Below, piece after piece: positions 1-9,366 of a stretch of DNA of 64,000 nucleotides. This DNA comes from CAYOUV01 sp963790075. GTDB taxonomy: Bacteria; Chloroflexota; Anaerolineae; Anaerolineales; Villigracilaceae. The notes under the pieces were generated by a model. The model searched no databases and had not been told where the DNA came from. It worked only from the letters and a program-made list of their open reading frames with translations. Made by a program: the position numbers and the translations under genes. The DNA lies in assembly GCA_963790075.1 (NCBI GenBank), contig CAWBNG010000004.1, forward strand, positions 124,001-188,000, given 5' to 3'. How positions within the stretch are numbered: the stretch's first letter is position 1; each line of letters begins with the position of its first letter.

Positions 1-2
1 CC

Positions 3-356
3 TTCCGCATCCGCGTGCGCGAAGACGACCGCCTGATTGGTCTGGCCAGTATTGAATGGATTGAATGGACCAATGGCAACGGTTTCCTGAAGTTGGGAAT
101 CGGCTCGGCGCAAGATCGCAGCCAGGGTTTGGGAGCCGAGACGTTGCAAATACTGCTGCGTTACGCCTTTGACGAATTGAACCTGTTTCGCCTGACAGCC
201 ATGGTGCAGGAGTATAACCAGGCCGCCATTGCGTTGTTGCACAAGGCCGGTTTCATGGAAGAGGTTCGCCGGCGCCAATGCCTGCTGCGTGACGGCCGCC
301 GTTGGGACCTGATCAATTTTGGCTTGCTGCAATCTGAATGGCAGGAGCAGTCATGA
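3..356 (+). CDS. GNAT family N-acetyltransferase (RimJ/RimL type), 5' end outside window
   Basis: The frame is open from base 3, before the first internal ATG, so the N-terminus lies outside the window. The visible part is the C-terminal half of an acetyl-CoA-dependent acetyltransferase of the RimJ/RimL kind. It shows the acetyl-CoA-binding stretch (DRSQGLGAETLQILLRYAFD), then the conserved NQAAIALLHKAGF helix and an ending 'RDGRRWDLINFGLL' typical of ribosomal-protein or small-molecule GNATs. Its stop overlaps the ATG of the next GNAT (ATGA at 353-356), so the two are probably co-translated. The C-terminal 50 residues resemble those of the neighbour at 353-919, which suggests tandem duplication. 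The substrate cannot be read from the sequence. Confidence 0.85.
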   Translation, partial: FRIRVREDDRLIGLASIEWIEWTNGNGFLKLGIGSAQDRSQGLGAETLQILLRYAFDELNLFRLTAMVQEYNQAAIALLHKAGFMEEVRRRQCLLRDGRRWDLINFGLLQSEWQEQS

Positions 357-919
357 ACAGCGCTCTCTACACCGGAAAACTGGTCCACCTGACAGCTGTC
401 GATCCTGAAACCTATGCAGCTTCGATGGTCAAATGGCGGCGGGACAGCGAATTCTTGCGCTTGATGGATAGCGATCCCGCACGCCATTTCTCGGCCAAGG
501 AAATGAAGGAGTGGGCAGAGAAACAACAAGAGAAAGACCCGCCGGCCAGCTACTGGTTCCTGATTCGCAAGCTGGATCAGGATCAGATCATCGGTGACAT
601 TGGCCTGTTCGAGGTCAGCTGGCCGGCGGGCGACAGTTTCGTCGGGATTGGCATCGGAGAGCGGGACTTGTGGGGCAATGGCTACGGCACGGATGCAATG
701 AACGTCATCCTGCGCTATGCCTTCACTGAGTTATGCCTGCACCGAGTCTCGCTCAATGTCTTCGAATACAACCCGCGCGGACTGCGCTCCTACCAAAAGT
801 GCGGGTTCCGTGAAGAAGGTCGAATGCGCCAGTATCTGCATCGCGACGGCCGCCGCTGGGACCTGATTTTCATGGGCCTCCTGCGGGAAGAATGGCAAAA
901 GCTCAATCCGGAATCGTGA
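353..919 (+). CDS. GNAT family N-acetyltransferase (RimJ/RimL type)
   Basis: This is a complete single-domain GNAT of 188 residues. I chose the ATG at 353 over the in-frame ATG at 338 because an AGGAG sits about 7 bases before 353 and the ATGA overlap with the preceding stop is typical of translational coupling. Motif A is visible as 'ERDLWGNGYGTDAMNVILRY' and is followed by 'YNPRGLRSYQKCGF' and 'HRDGRRWDLIFMGLL'. The enzyme would transfer acetyl from acetyl-CoA to an amine. RimJ/RimL relatives act on protein N-termini, but many act on drugs or metabolites and the target is unknown here. It is a close paralogue of the gene before it. Confidence 0.9.
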   Translation: MNSALYTGKLVHLTAVDPETYAASMVKWRRDSEFLRLMDSDPARHFSAKEMKEWAEKQQEKDPPASYWFLIRKLDQDQIIGDIGLFEVSWPAGDSFVGIGIGERDLWGNGYGTDAMNVILRYAFTELCLHRVSLNVFEYNPRGLRSYQKCGFREEGRMRQYLHRDGRRWDLIFMGLLREEWQKLNPES

Positions 920-971
920 TGGCGTGGAACATCTCGAAAAAGATGGCACCATGTCATCAAAGGAAAATAAA

Positions 972-1988
972 ATGTCTACACCACAAGCAACGAAAATCAG
1001 CAACCTTTCTGATGCGCCGCAAATCCCAGGCCTGACCTTTCGCGCCTTTCGGGGTGAAGAAGACTATCCCCACATGCTGGCTGTCATTGAAGGCAGCAAG
1101 GATGCCGACGGCGTAGAACGTTCCACGACAGTCGAGGAAATCGCCAACACCTATCGTCACCTGACCAACTGCGACCCCTACCAGGATATGCTTTTCGCCG
1201 AGATCAACGGTGAAGTGGTGGCTTACAGCCGCTTTTTCTGGGAGCAGGAACAAGACGGTAAACGCATCTATACCATCTTCGGTTTCATGTTGCCCGCCTG
1301 GCGGCGCAAGGGGATTGGCAGCGCCATGCTGGGTTACGGCGAAGGCCGTCTGCGCCAAATTGCTGCTGATCATCCCCATGATGGACCACGTTTCTTTCAG
1401 TCATGGGCGCAGAAAACCGAACTGGGCGTCATTGCCTTGTTGGAAGGGCAAAGCTATAAGCCGGTGCGCTGGAACTTCGAAATGGTGCGCGATCTCTCCG
1501 ATCCCTTCCCGGAAGCGCCCATGCCGCCGGGGCTCGAAGTGCGCCCCACAAAGCCCGAGCACGTCCGCGCTGTCTGGGAAGCGGCCAGTGAAGCTTTCCA
1601 GGATCACTGGGGTTATGTCCCGCCCACCGAAGAGAATTTCCAGGAATGGAAGGAAGATCCGACTTTCAATCCCGGCCTGTGGAAAATCGCCTGGGACGGC
1701 GACCAGGTTGCCGGGATGGTGCAGAATTTCGTCAAACAGAATGAAAACGATGAGTATGAACGCCAGCGCGGTTACACCGAAGGGATCTGCGTGCGCCGGC
1801 CGTGGCGCAAGCGCGGCCTGGCCCGTTCGTTGATCGTCCAGAGCATGCAAATGTTCAAAGGGATGGGTATGACCGAAACCGCTCTGGGGGTGGACACGCA
1901 GAACCTGAGCGGGGCGCTTAACTTGTACCAAGGCGTCGGTTACCGGCAGGTCAAGACCTTTTTAATCTACCGCAAACTGATGGAATAA
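972..1988 (+). CDS. Tandem-domain GNAT acetyltransferase
   Basis: The protein has about 338 residues and two GNAT folds in series. The first (about residues 30-180) has 'PAWRRKGIGSAMLGYGEGRL'; the second (about 185-335) has 'VRRPWRKRGLARSLIVQSMQ' followed by 'VDTQNLSGALNLYQGVGY', a typical acetyl-CoA-binding motif plus C-terminal helix. The ATG at 972 has an AGGA about 8 bases upstream. ATGs at 924 and 951 are in frame but lack as good a ribosome-binding site. Such double-GNAT proteins resemble mycothiol synthase-like architectures, but no specific activity can be assigned. It shares the 'RRPWRKRG' motif and overall layout with the protein at 2368-3408, so the two are paralogues. Confidence 0.88.
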   Translation: MSTPQATKISNLSDAPQIPGLTFRAFRGEEDYPHMLAVIEGSKDADGVERSTTVEEIANTYRHLTNCDPYQDMLFAEINGEVVAYSRFFWEQEQDGKRIYTIFGFMLPAWRRKGIGSAMLGYGEGRLRQIAADHPHDGPRFFQSWAQKTELGVIALLEGQSYKPVRWNFEMVRDLSDPFPEAPMPPGLEVRPTKPEHVRAVWEAASEAFQDHWGYVPPTEENFQEWKEDPTFNPGLWKIAWDGDQVAGMVQNFVKQNENDEYERQRGYTEGICVRRPWRKRGLARSLIVQSMQMFKGMGMTETALGVDTQNLSGALNLYQGVGYRQVKTFLIYRKLME

Positions 1989-2046
1989 GCATCCAACCTG
2001 GCAATCCGGACTGTTAGGCCCCGCCAGGGTTGTTGAGGAAAATCTG

Positions 2047-2346
2047 ATGGAAATCACCATGCAAACCAAGAAAAAGGAACCGCTGCTCAGCAGTCTCTTG
2101 CTGCTGTTCATCGCCCCCCAGACCGCGCTCCGGACTTTTTACCTGAGCTGGGCCATGTTCGGGACCGGTGTCGGGCTGCTGAGTCTGGTTTATTCATCGC
2201 TGATCAGCAAAGCTGTCCCGGAAAAGCTGCGCGGCACGGCCTTTGGCCTGTTGACCATCCTCCCGGTCTTGTTTAAGTTCAAACTACCCGACGAGAAAGC
2301 AGGCGAGACCACCCCTTTGTCCGCGGAAATGCCTGTCAAGGCTTGA
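2047..2346 (+). pseudogene. Remnant of an MFS transporter
   Basis: A 99-codon frame between two GNAT genes. Its core 'SSLISKAVPEKLRGTAFGLL' reads like the cytoplasmic loop and following helix in the C-terminal half of major facilitator superfamily transporters, flanked by two hydrophobic stretches. A complete MFS protein needs about 400 residues and 12 helices; here only two or three segments survive, joined to a soluble tail. I interpret it as an internally deleted MFS gene that keeps a start (with GAGGAAA upstream) and a stop. A genuine small membrane protein derived from an MFS gene is possible. Confidence 0.55.
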
Positions 2347-2367
2347 GAAATATACAGGAGTAATCGC

Positions 2368-3408
2368 ATGACTCATTTCAAAGAAAACCAATCCATCCGC
2401 TCGCTGCCGGAAGGCTTTACCGCTCGCGGCGCTACTTTTGAGGACATTGCGCCTTCGATCGAAATGTACAACCTGTGGTCGCGCTCGGTGATCGGTGAAG
2501 ACGAGATCACTGATCCCGAAATCCTGCGCAATGAATGGGTTTCACCCGGTTTCGACCCGGCGCGCGATATTCGTCTGGTCTTCGCGCCGGACGGGACCCT
2601 GGTCGGCTACATCGAGCTCTGGACCACGGCCAAACCGCCGGTCCATCCCTGGATCTGGGGCCGGGTGCACCCGCAGTACGAAGGTCTGGGGGTTGGGACC
2701 TTCCTGTTGAACTGGGCTGAAGAACGCGCCAGCAAGGTTCTGGCTGAAGTCCCCTCCGAATTGCGGATTGCGCCGCGCCTGGGCATTTATCGCCAGGCGG
2801 AGAGCGCCAAACAGTTGTTTGAAAACTACGGCTACACATACATTCGCAGCAACTACCGTATGTTGATCGAGATGCACGCACCACCGCCCGAGCCGGTCTG
2901 GCCGCAGGGCATTTCTTTACGGACCTACGATCTGGAGCGCGACGCCGAAGCGGTCTATCGTGCGCAGGTCGAATCTTTCCGCGATCATTTCGGTTTTGTC
3001 GAGGAGTCTTTCGAGGAGGGGTTCGAACGCTTCATGCACGCCATGACCGAACACGAGGCCTTCGAACCATCCCTATGGTTCCTGGCCATGGACGGCGATC
3101 AAATCGCGGGCATGAGCCTGTGCCGCCCGTATGCCTTCGATGTCCCTGACCGCGGACATGTCAACATATTGGCCGTGCGCCGTCCCTGGCGCAAGCGCGG
3201 CATCGGTCTGGCTTTGTTGCAGCATTCGTTTGCTGAGTTCTACCGCCGGGGCAAGCGCGCAGTCAGCCTGGGCGTGGACGCTGAGAACCTGACCGGCGCG
3301 CTGCGCCTGTACGTTAAAGCCGGCATGCACGTTCATCTGGCCTTCGATACGTACGAAAAGGAGATTCGTCCCGGTCAAGAAATCAGTGTACAATCACTTC
3401 AGGAATAA
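2368..3408 (+). CDS. Tandem-domain GNAT acetyltransferase
   Basis: The protein has 346 residues and two GNAT domains. The first carries 'VHPQYEGLGVGTFLLNWAEE' and the second 'VRRPWRKRGIGLALLQHSFA' with 'VDAENLTGALRLYVKAGM'. It is clearly paralogous to the 972-1988 protein. The ATG follows an 'acaggagtaatcgc' stretch, a good ribosome-binding site. It is separated from the MFS remnant by only 21 bases, so the set was probably one transcription unit. The substrate is unknown. Confidence 0.88.
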   Translation: MTHFKENQSIRSLPEGFTARGATFEDIAPSIEMYNLWSRSVIGEDEITDPEILRNEWVSPGFDPARDIRLVFAPDGTLVGYIELWTTAKPPVHPWIWGRVHPQYEGLGVGTFLLNWAEERASKVLAEVPSELRIAPRLGIYRQAESAKQLFENYGYTYIRSNYRMLIEMHAPPPEPVWPQGISLRTYDLERDAEAVYRAQVESFRDHFGFVEESFEEGFERFMHAMTEHEAFEPSLWFLAMDGDQIAGMSLCRPYAFDVPDRGHVNILAVRRPWRKRGIGLALLQHSFAEFYRRGKRAVSLGVDAENLTGALRLYVKAGMHVHLAFDTYEKEIRPGQEISVQSLQE

Positions 3409-3475
3409 CCCTTTTTCCCTGGTTTATTCGGGATCTTGGATGCATTACCGCCCTTTTTACTGAAAGGAGATCGAA

Positions 3476-3829
3476 ATGCAACTGCGCTGTTCTTACTGCC
3501 AGACGATGTTTGCCTTGAGCCGCGACGAAATGCTCGCCGGGCTGCAACACATGAGTGCTGAAAACCTGAACTATTACGATGCCCATTGCCCTAAGTGCCG
3601 CCGCGCCAATCGCGTCGAGCGTAAACGCATGGAAATGTTCTTTCCGCAATGGAAAGAGGCCATCAAGGTGATGGCCAAGGAAGCGACCCAGGCTGAGAAA
3701 GAGACAGCCCCGGCAAAACCTGCCCCAGCTGAGAAGAAACCAGCCTCGCCCAAGCCCGCCGCCAAAAAACCAGCCAAGAGGAATCCGGCCAGCAGCAAAA
3801 AAGCAACCGGCGGGGCCAAGAAGAAATGA
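3476..3829 (+). CDS. Zinc-ribbon protein with Lys/Pro/Ala-rich tail
   Basis: A 117-residue protein. Residues 1-45 hold two Cys pairs ('CSYC' near the N-terminus and 'CPKC' about 35 residues later) that should bind one zinc ion. From about residue 60 onward the chain is low-complexity, rich in Lys, Ala and Pro, with repeated 'KPA' motifs like bacterial histone-H1-like tails. The basic tail suggests nucleic-acid or polyanion binding, which is an inference. The ATG has AAAGGAG about 8 bases upstream. Its stop overlaps the start of the HAD gene (ATGA at 3826). Confidence 0.75.
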   Translation: MQLRCSYCQTMFALSRDEMLAGLQHMSAENLNYYDAHCPKCRRANRVERKRMEMFFPQWKEAIKVMAKEATQAEKETAPAKPAPAEKKPASPKPAAKKPAKRNPASSKKATGGAKKK

Positions 3830-4429
3830 TTCGGGCGGTCTACTTTGATTTGGGAGGCGTGATCCTGCGTACCGAGTACCAGGCTCCGCGCGAACATCTG
3901 GCCGCAAGGCTGAACATGGAATACGAGGACCTGGTCAAGCTGGTCTTCAACAGTCCGTCCGGCCGCAAAGCCTCGGTGGGCGAGATCAGCGACCAGCAGC
4001 ACTGGGCCAATGTCATGCGCAAGCTGCATTTGCCCGCCTCCGAGATCGAACTCGGTACGGGATGAGTTCTTCGCCGGGGATATCCTGGACCGCGAACTGC
4101 TGGATTTTACCCACAGTCTGCGGCCGCAGTACAAGATTGGACTGATCTCCAATGCCTGGTCCGATTTGCGCGACTACATCGTCAGGCAGGGTTTCGACGA
4201 TGCCTTCGATGCCATGGTCATTTCAGCTGAGGTGGGCGTGGTGAAGCCCGAGGCGCGCATCTATCGGGTTGCCCTGGAAAAATTGGGTGTGGCGCCTGAA
4301 GAGGCCGTTTTCCTGGACGACTTCTTCGAAAATGTGGAAGGCGCGCAGCAGGTTGGGATGCACGCCATTCACTTTAGAGAACCTGACCAAGCCCTTACGG
4401 AGCTAAAGCAACTCTTAGACGGACAATGA
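3826..4429 (+). pseudogene. HAD-superfamily hydrolase, frameshifted near 4055
   Basis: Two overlapping frames together encode one HAD-IA phosphatase of about 200 residues. The first part starts 'MIRAVYFDLGGVIL', where the motif I nucleophile Asp is present and the second acidic residue is replaced by Gly, as in many 'FDxGGV' members. The second part contains motif II ('LISNAW'), the motif III Lys in 'VVKPEARIY' and motif IV 'VFLDDFFENV'. Reading switches by one base around 4053-4058; dropping one G of 'ctcggtacggg' restores continuous sequence ('ELVRDEFFAG'). All motifs are intact, so this is either a very recent inactivation or a sequence error. It is translationally coupled to the zinc-ribbon gene and its end overlaps the next GNAT start. 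Confidence 0.8.
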
Positions 4430-5775
4430 CGGACACAATTGAACACACCAATAGTACAGTGAAAGACCTAGGCGCAGGCTTGATCCTGCGCCGTGCTACG
4501 CCTGATGACGCCGAGGCCCTGGTGGAGATCAATTCCAGGATGCACAGCGACGACGGTCCTGACAAGCCGGACGAGCGCGTCGGGGCCTGGGTGCGGGACC
4601 TGCTGACGCGCCCGCATCCGACCTTTCGACCTGACGATTTTACCGTTGTGGAAGACACGACGACCGGACAGATCGTCTCGACCCTCAACCTGATCTCGCA
4701 GACCTGGTCGTACGAGGGCATTCCATTTGGGGTGGGGCGACCCGAGCTGGTCTGCACCTTGCCCGAATACCGCAACCGCGGACTGATCCGCGCCCAGTTC
4801 GAAGTGGTTCACCAGTGGAGCGCTGAGCGTGGACAGTTGGTCCAGGCCATTACCGGCATCCCCTTCTATTACCGCCAGTTTGGCTACGAAATGGCCATGG
4901 ATCTGGGCGGGCGGCGTCTTGGGTATGAAGCGCATGTGCCTGAGTTAAAAGATGGCGAGGGTGAGCCGTACCTGATCCGCCCGGCGACTGAGGACGACCT
5001 CCTGTTCCTGGACCGGCTCTACCGGCAGGCCAACCAGCGCTACCCACTGGCGGTCGTGCGCGATCCGGCCATCTGGAAATACGAACTGAACGGGCAGAGC
5101 CGTGAGAACGCCAACCATAACGAACTCCGGGTCATCACCCAAAGCGACGGCGAGCCGGTCGGTTACCTGATCCACCCCTGGTACAACTGGCGCTCCGGTC
5201 TGGCGGCGACCGGCTACGAACTGAAGGCTGGAGTTTCCTGGCTGGCGGTCACGCCCAGCGTCATCCGTTACTTGTGGGGGACCGGCGGCGAGTACGCCAA
5301 AAGCAAGGATGAAGAACGCACGGCTTTCTGCTTTGGACTGGGCGCGGAGCATCCGGCTTACCAGGCTTGCGCGGGACGCTTGCCGGATGTGCGCCCGCCT
5401 TACGCCTGGTATCTGCGCGTACTGGACCTGCCCGGATTCCTGCGTCACATCGCACCGGTGTTGGAGAAGCGCTTGGCGCACTCCATTGCTGTCGGGCATA
5501 CCGGCAAGCTGCGCATCAACCGCTACAGCCAGATGCTGGTGCTGAACTTCGAAAGCGGGGAGCTGACCGGCGTGGATGAAGAAAAGCGCAGTGCCACCGA
5601 TTACGGCGACCTGGCGCTGCCGGAATTGACCATTCTGCAAATGATTTTTGGGCGTTCATCCTTCGCAGAACTGCACGCCGCCTTCCCGGACGCCTACTTC
5701 AACAGCGACGAAGCTGTCGTCCTGTTCGATATTTTGTTCCCTAAACGGCACTCCGATGTGCTAGGCGTGGCCTGA
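4426..5775 (+). CDS. Eis-like GNAT acetyltransferase with C-terminal sterol-carrier-like domain
   Basis: A 449-residue protein. The N-terminal GNAT domain has 'CTLPEYRNRGLIRAQFEVVH' as the acetyl-CoA site and 'GIPFYYRQFGYEMAMDLG' as the following helix. A second degenerate GNAT-like domain follows, and the last 110 residues ('LVLNFESGELTGV' to 'FDILFPKR') look like the SCP2-type domain seen in Eis and related enhanced-intracellular-survival acetyltransferases. Eis proteins acetylate aminoglycosides or lysines; whether this one does is unknown. The start overlaps the HAD stop by four bases. It is the fifth acetyltransferase in less than 6 kb. Confidence 0.85.
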   Translation: MTDTIEHTNSTVKDLGAGLILRRATPDDAEALVEINSRMHSDDGPDKPDERVGAWVRDLLTRPHPTFRPDDFTVVEDTTTGQIVSTLNLISQTWSYEGIPFGVGRPELVCTLPEYRNRGLIRAQFEVVHQWSAERGQLVQAITGIPFYYRQFGYEMAMDLGGRRLGYEAHVPELKDGEGEPYLIRPATEDDLLFLDRLYRQANQRYPLAVVRDPAIWKYELNGQSRENANHNELRVITQSDGEPVGYLIHPWYNWRSGLAATGYELKAGVSWLAVTPSVIRYLWGTGGEYAKSKDEERTAFCFGLGAEHPAYQACAGRLPDVRPPYAWYLRVLDLPGFLRHIAPVLEKRLAHSIAVGHTGKLRINRYSQMLVLNFESGELTGVDEEKRSATDYGDLALPELTILQMIFGRSSFAELHAAFPDAYFNSDEAVVLFDILFPKRHSDVLGVA

Positions 5776-5830
5776 CCGGCTCTCAACCAGGGGTTTAAGA
5801 TCCTGGAAAAGCTGTTTATAACCTACCAAC

Positions 5831-7108
5831 ATGCGTAAACGTCTTCACTACGCCTACATCCAACCGATCCAATCTTTTAAGCGGTCGGCTCGATTATTCC
5901 TGCTGATGACCATCATCGACGGGGTCATCCTGTCATCCTGGCAGTTGTTCTTCAATTTCTACATACTGGAAAGTGGCTACAACCGCGATTTCCTCGGCCT
6001 GGTCAACTCGTTGCCATCCTTTGCGGCCTTGCTGTTAGGTATTCCGATCGGACGCCTGTCCGACCGCATTGGGCGCAAGCCCTCCATCATTCTGGGTATC
6101 GGCTTGGCCAGTTTGAGCATGTTGGTGCAGGTCACCGTCCACCAACCGGTCGTGATCGCCATTGCTGCCTTCCTAACCGGCATCTTCAACATGCTCTTCA
6201 TCGTCAGCCAGGCACCGTTGATGATGAAACTGGCTGAAGGAGATAATCGCACATTACTCTTCAGTCTGAACTTTGGCCTGCAGACCATCGCTGGCGCGGT
6301 CGGCAATTTGTTCGCCGGGCAACTTCCGGTGGTCTTCGGTTCGCTGCTGAATGTGGGGGCGCGCAGTGCGACCGCGTATCAAGCCGTGTTGGTCACCAGC
6401 GTATTGTTGGGGACAACTGCCATTCTCCCGTTGTGGGCCATGAAGGAACCACAGTCGGCCCAAATCGCCTCTCGGGTTGGGGGTGCGCGATCCGGCCTTT
6501 CGCCCGACCTGAGGTCGCTGACCATTAAAATGGCAACTCCCCAGGTCCTGATCGGCTTTGGGGCGGCCATCCTGATCCCGTACATGAATGTTTTCTTCCT
6601 GGACAAATTCATGGTCTCAGACAAGCTGCTGGGACTGCTCTTCAGTTTGTCGTCGCTGCTGATCGGCATCGGCAGCCTGATCGGGCCGCGTCTGGCCACC
6701 CGGCTGGGCAGCAAGGTGAGGGCGGTGGCCGTTACCCAATTCGGCAGCCTGGTCTTCCTGATGCTGATCGGCTTCTCACCTTTCCTCTGGCTGGCTGCCA
6801 TCGGTTTCTGGATGCGCGCCGCCTTGATGAACATGGCCGCGCCGCTCTACAGCGCTTTTTGCATGGAGCGTGTCCCTGAAAACGACCAGGGCGTCGTCAA
6901 CAGCATTCTGAACCTGTCCTGGCAGGTCGGCTGGGCGGTGGGTCCCTACATCTCCGGGGTGGTGCAGGAGAATTATGGCTTCAGCCCGTTGTTCATCGCC
7001 ACTGGCCTGCTTTACCTGAGTTCCGTGGTCATCTTGTGGTCCTTTTTCCGTAATACTGAGCGGGACCAACCAGCCATATCTGAAGAAGCGCTCTCTGAAA
7101 TTGTGTAA
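5831..7108 (+). CDS. Major facilitator superfamily transporter
   Basis: A 425-residue polytopic membrane protein with about 12 predicted helices. The loop between helices 2 and 3 has the MFS signature 'GRLSDRIGRKPSIILG'. A second-half counterpart is weaker, and 'NDQGVVNSILNLSWQVGW' near the C-terminus is typical of drug or sugar efflux members. The position right after an acetyltransferase array suggests export of a toxic compound or metabolite, which is an inference from context only. Confidence 0.88.
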   Translation: MRKRLHYAYIQPIQSFKRSARLFLLMTIIDGVILSSWQLFFNFYILESGYNRDFLGLVNSLPSFAALLLGIPIGRLSDRIGRKPSIILGIGLASLSMLVQVTVHQPVVIAIAAFLTGIFNMLFIVSQAPLMMKLAEGDNRTLLFSLNFGLQTIAGAVGNLFAGQLPVVFGSLLNVGARSATAYQAVLVTSVLLGTTAILPLWAMKEPQSAQIASRVGGARSGLSPDLRSLTIKMATPQVLIGFGAAILIPYMNVFFLDKFMVSDKLLGLLFSLSSLLIGIGSLIGPRLATRLGSKVRAVAVTQFGSLVFLMLIGFSPFLWLAAIGFWMRAALMNMAAPLYSAFCMERVPENDQGVVNSILNLSWQVGWAVGPYISGVVQENYGFSPLFIATGLLYLSSVVILWSFFRNTERDQPAISEEALSEIV

Positions 7109-7203
7109 AGAATTCAAGAATTTAGCGAGGAAACGGCACAAGGTTTGTGATCTTGCGCTATCGGCTCCCGAGAAGCCACATGCCGCTTAAAAGCTGTTGA
7201 GGG

Positions 7204-7209
7204 TATAAT
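7204..7209 (+). promoter_or_regulatory. Candidate -10 element upstream of the GT-C-like gene
   Basis: A perfect TATAAT lies about 87 bases before the ATG at 7296, in a 187-bp gap. No convincing -35 hexamer is visible at the usual spacing ('tgccgc'), so this is weak. Confidence 0.3.
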
Positions 7210-7295
7210 TTCACACTGCGATTGGGAAAGCGTGATAAATCCTTTTTGTTTTGTTCCCTCAATTCATTTGATAGCCTGATAGACGGAGTTCATGG

Positions 7296-9332
7296 ATGAA
7301 GCAAGTGATCCTGAAAGTATTCAAGAACGAGACCTTCATTGCGGTTCTCTTGGTTTCTTTGACCACCCTGATCACTTACGGGGTCAGCATCCCCAGGCTG
7401 GGATTCTATTACGATGATTGGTATGTGCTTTGGTCCGGACAGGCCCGGGGCGCAGCCAGCCTGATCCCCTTGTTCAGCACCGATCGCCCGTTCATGGGAG
7501 TAGTCTATTCGCAGGTTTACCAACTGCTGGGGGATACGATCGTCAACTGGCATTTGTACGCGCTGCTGTGGCGTATGATCGGTGGATTGGCTTTCCTATG
7601 GATCTTACGCTTGCTCTGGCCGGAACACAAATACCTGACGACTTTGATGGCCGTGCTATTCGTCATTTACCCGGGCTTCCTTTCCCAGCCGGACGCCAAT
7701 ACGAAGCAAAACCACCTGTACGGCTTCGGGACTGCGCTGCTATCGATCGGGTTCATGCTGCAGGCCGTCAAGTTTAAGAGCAAGGTCTGGAAAATCGTAT
7801 TTTTTGCCTTTTCCATTTTACTGACAGTAAACTATCTCTTTATTTACGAGTACATGATTGGTCTGGAGGGTATGCGATTAGTGTTGCTTGGCTTGCTGCT
7901 CTACCAGCAGGGTTTCAAGAAATATCGCACCTTGGCTGTCGAGGTCTTCAAACGCTGGTGGCCGTTCGTGTTGGCCGCTGCAGGCTTTCTTTACTGGCGC
8001 TTCTTCATCTTCGAAAGCAGCCGGGTTGCGACGAATCCGGCCAGGCTGGCCGGCAGCTACCTGGGGAACCTGCGCCACACGTCCATCCGTTTGGTACTCG
8101 AAATCACCAAGGACTTCCTGGATACCTCGATCTTCGCCTGGTTCGTCAAGCCATACTTCTTGATTTCCGGTGCACAGTATTCGGACCTGGGCTTCGCGCT
8201 GCTGGTTGCCGCGCTCGTGATCGTCCTGGTCTGGCTGTATTTATTCCTCTCCAAAAAATGGTGGGGAACCGACTATCAGGCGGAAGAGAAGCCCAGGCCG
8301 TTCGTGCAATTCCTGTGGATTGGGGCTTTTATCACGCTGTGCGCGGTCGCGCCGGTCATTGCTTCCGGCCGCAATGTGGACCTGACCGATTCTTACAAGA
8401 GTTATGGCCTGCACCCGATCGGTGGGGTGGTGATTTTCGTCGCTGGACTGGTGCTGATGCTGCAGCCCAAATTCCGCCGGCTGATCCTGATCGCTTTGAT
8501 CGGCATCTCGGTCTCGGCCCAGGTCTTGAACGCCTCCGGTTTCTGGGCCCAGTTCTGGAAATACGAACGGGAAACCTGGTGGCAGTTGACCTGGCGCGCG
8601 CCCGATATCCGAGATGGAACCCTGGTGATGGCCTACCTGCCGGATGGCTACCGCCTGCAGCAGGACTACGAAATCTGGGGGCCGGTGAATTTGATCTACC
8701 GGCCCGGACCGGCTGAGTTGCCGGCCATCCCGGCTGAAGTTCTGACCCAGGATACGGCTTACGATATTTTCACAGGAGATGTGATTGACAATCGTGTACG
8801 TGATATCAAGCTGCACAAGGACTACAACGATTTGTTGCTGATCAGCCTGCCAGCGCGTAATGCCTGCATCCACCTGATCGATGGGACCCTGCCGGTCTAT
8901 TCGGAAAACGAATCGCTTTTATTGCAGCAAGTCGGCGGATATTCTCACATTGATCGAATTATCCCAACTGGCAAAGCGCCCGTCCCACCAGCGGCGATTT
9001 TTGGGCCTGAACCGCCGCACACTTGGTGCTATTACTACCAAAAAGCCGCCCTGGCCCGCCAGGTTGGTGATTGGAAGGAGATCGGCAAGTTGTATGATCA
9101 GACGATTGCTCTGGGTCTCGAACCCAGCGACCAATCCGAGATTATCCCGTTTTTTGAAGGGCTGGTCAATCTGGGCCGCATCGACGAGGCCAAAAAGATT
9201 TATAACCAGGAAATCAAGGGACGCAAACAGCTGCGCTATCCCTTATGCAACTTTCTGTCCAAAGATCCGGGGTATCCGCCAGAGTTTCACTATGATTACC
9301 AGATGATCGACGAGATTCTGTGTAAGTCATAG
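7296..9332 (+). CDS. GT-C-like polytopic membrane protein (putative glycosyltransferase)
   Basis: A 678-residue protein. The first loop contains 'LGFYYDDWYVLW': an acidic pair at the end of the first helix is the hallmark of GT-C glycosyltransferases that use lipid-linked sugars. About ten hydrophobic helices follow to residue 400. The C-terminal third is soluble and ends with helical-hairpin repeats resembling degenerate TPRs ('GDWKEIGKLYDQTIALGLEP', 'LVNLGRIDEAKKIY'). No sugar specificity can be inferred. It is a single-gene unit followed by a strong terminator. Confidence 0.7.
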   Translation: MKQVILKVFKNETFIAVLLVSLTTLITYGVSIPRLGFYYDDWYVLWSGQARGAASLIPLFSTDRPFMGVVYSQVYQLLGDTIVNWHLYALLWRMIGGLAFLWILRLLWPEHKYLTTLMAVLFVIYPGFLSQPDANTKQNHLYGFGTALLSIGFMLQAVKFKSKVWKIVFFAFSILLTVNYLFIYEYMIGLEGMRLVLLGLLLYQQGFKKYRTLAVEVFKRWWPFVLAAAGFLYWRFFIFESSRVATNPARLAGSYLGNLRHTSIRLVLEITKDFLDTSIFAWFVKPYFLISGAQYSDLGFALLVAALVIVLVWLYLFLSKKWWGTDYQAEEKPRPFVQFLWIGAFITLCAVAPVIASGRNVDLTDSYKSYGLHPIGGVVIFVAGLVLMLQPKFRRLILIALIGISVSAQVLNASGFWAQFWKYERETWWQLTWRAPDIRDGTLVMAYLPDGYRLQQDYEIWGPVNLIYRPGPAELPAIPAEVLTQDTAYDIFTGDVIDNRVRDIKLHKDYNDLLLISLPARNACIHLIDGTLPVYSENESLLLQQVGGYSHIDRIIPTGKAPVPPAAIFGPEPPHTWCYYYQKAALARQVGDWKEIGKLYDQTIALGLEPSDQSEIIPFFEGLVNLGRIDEAKKIYNQEIKGRKQLRYPLCNFLSKDPGYPPEFHYDYQMIDEILCKS

Positions 9333-9366
9333 CGCTTTTTACCCAAGGAAACTGGCATGTAACTTA

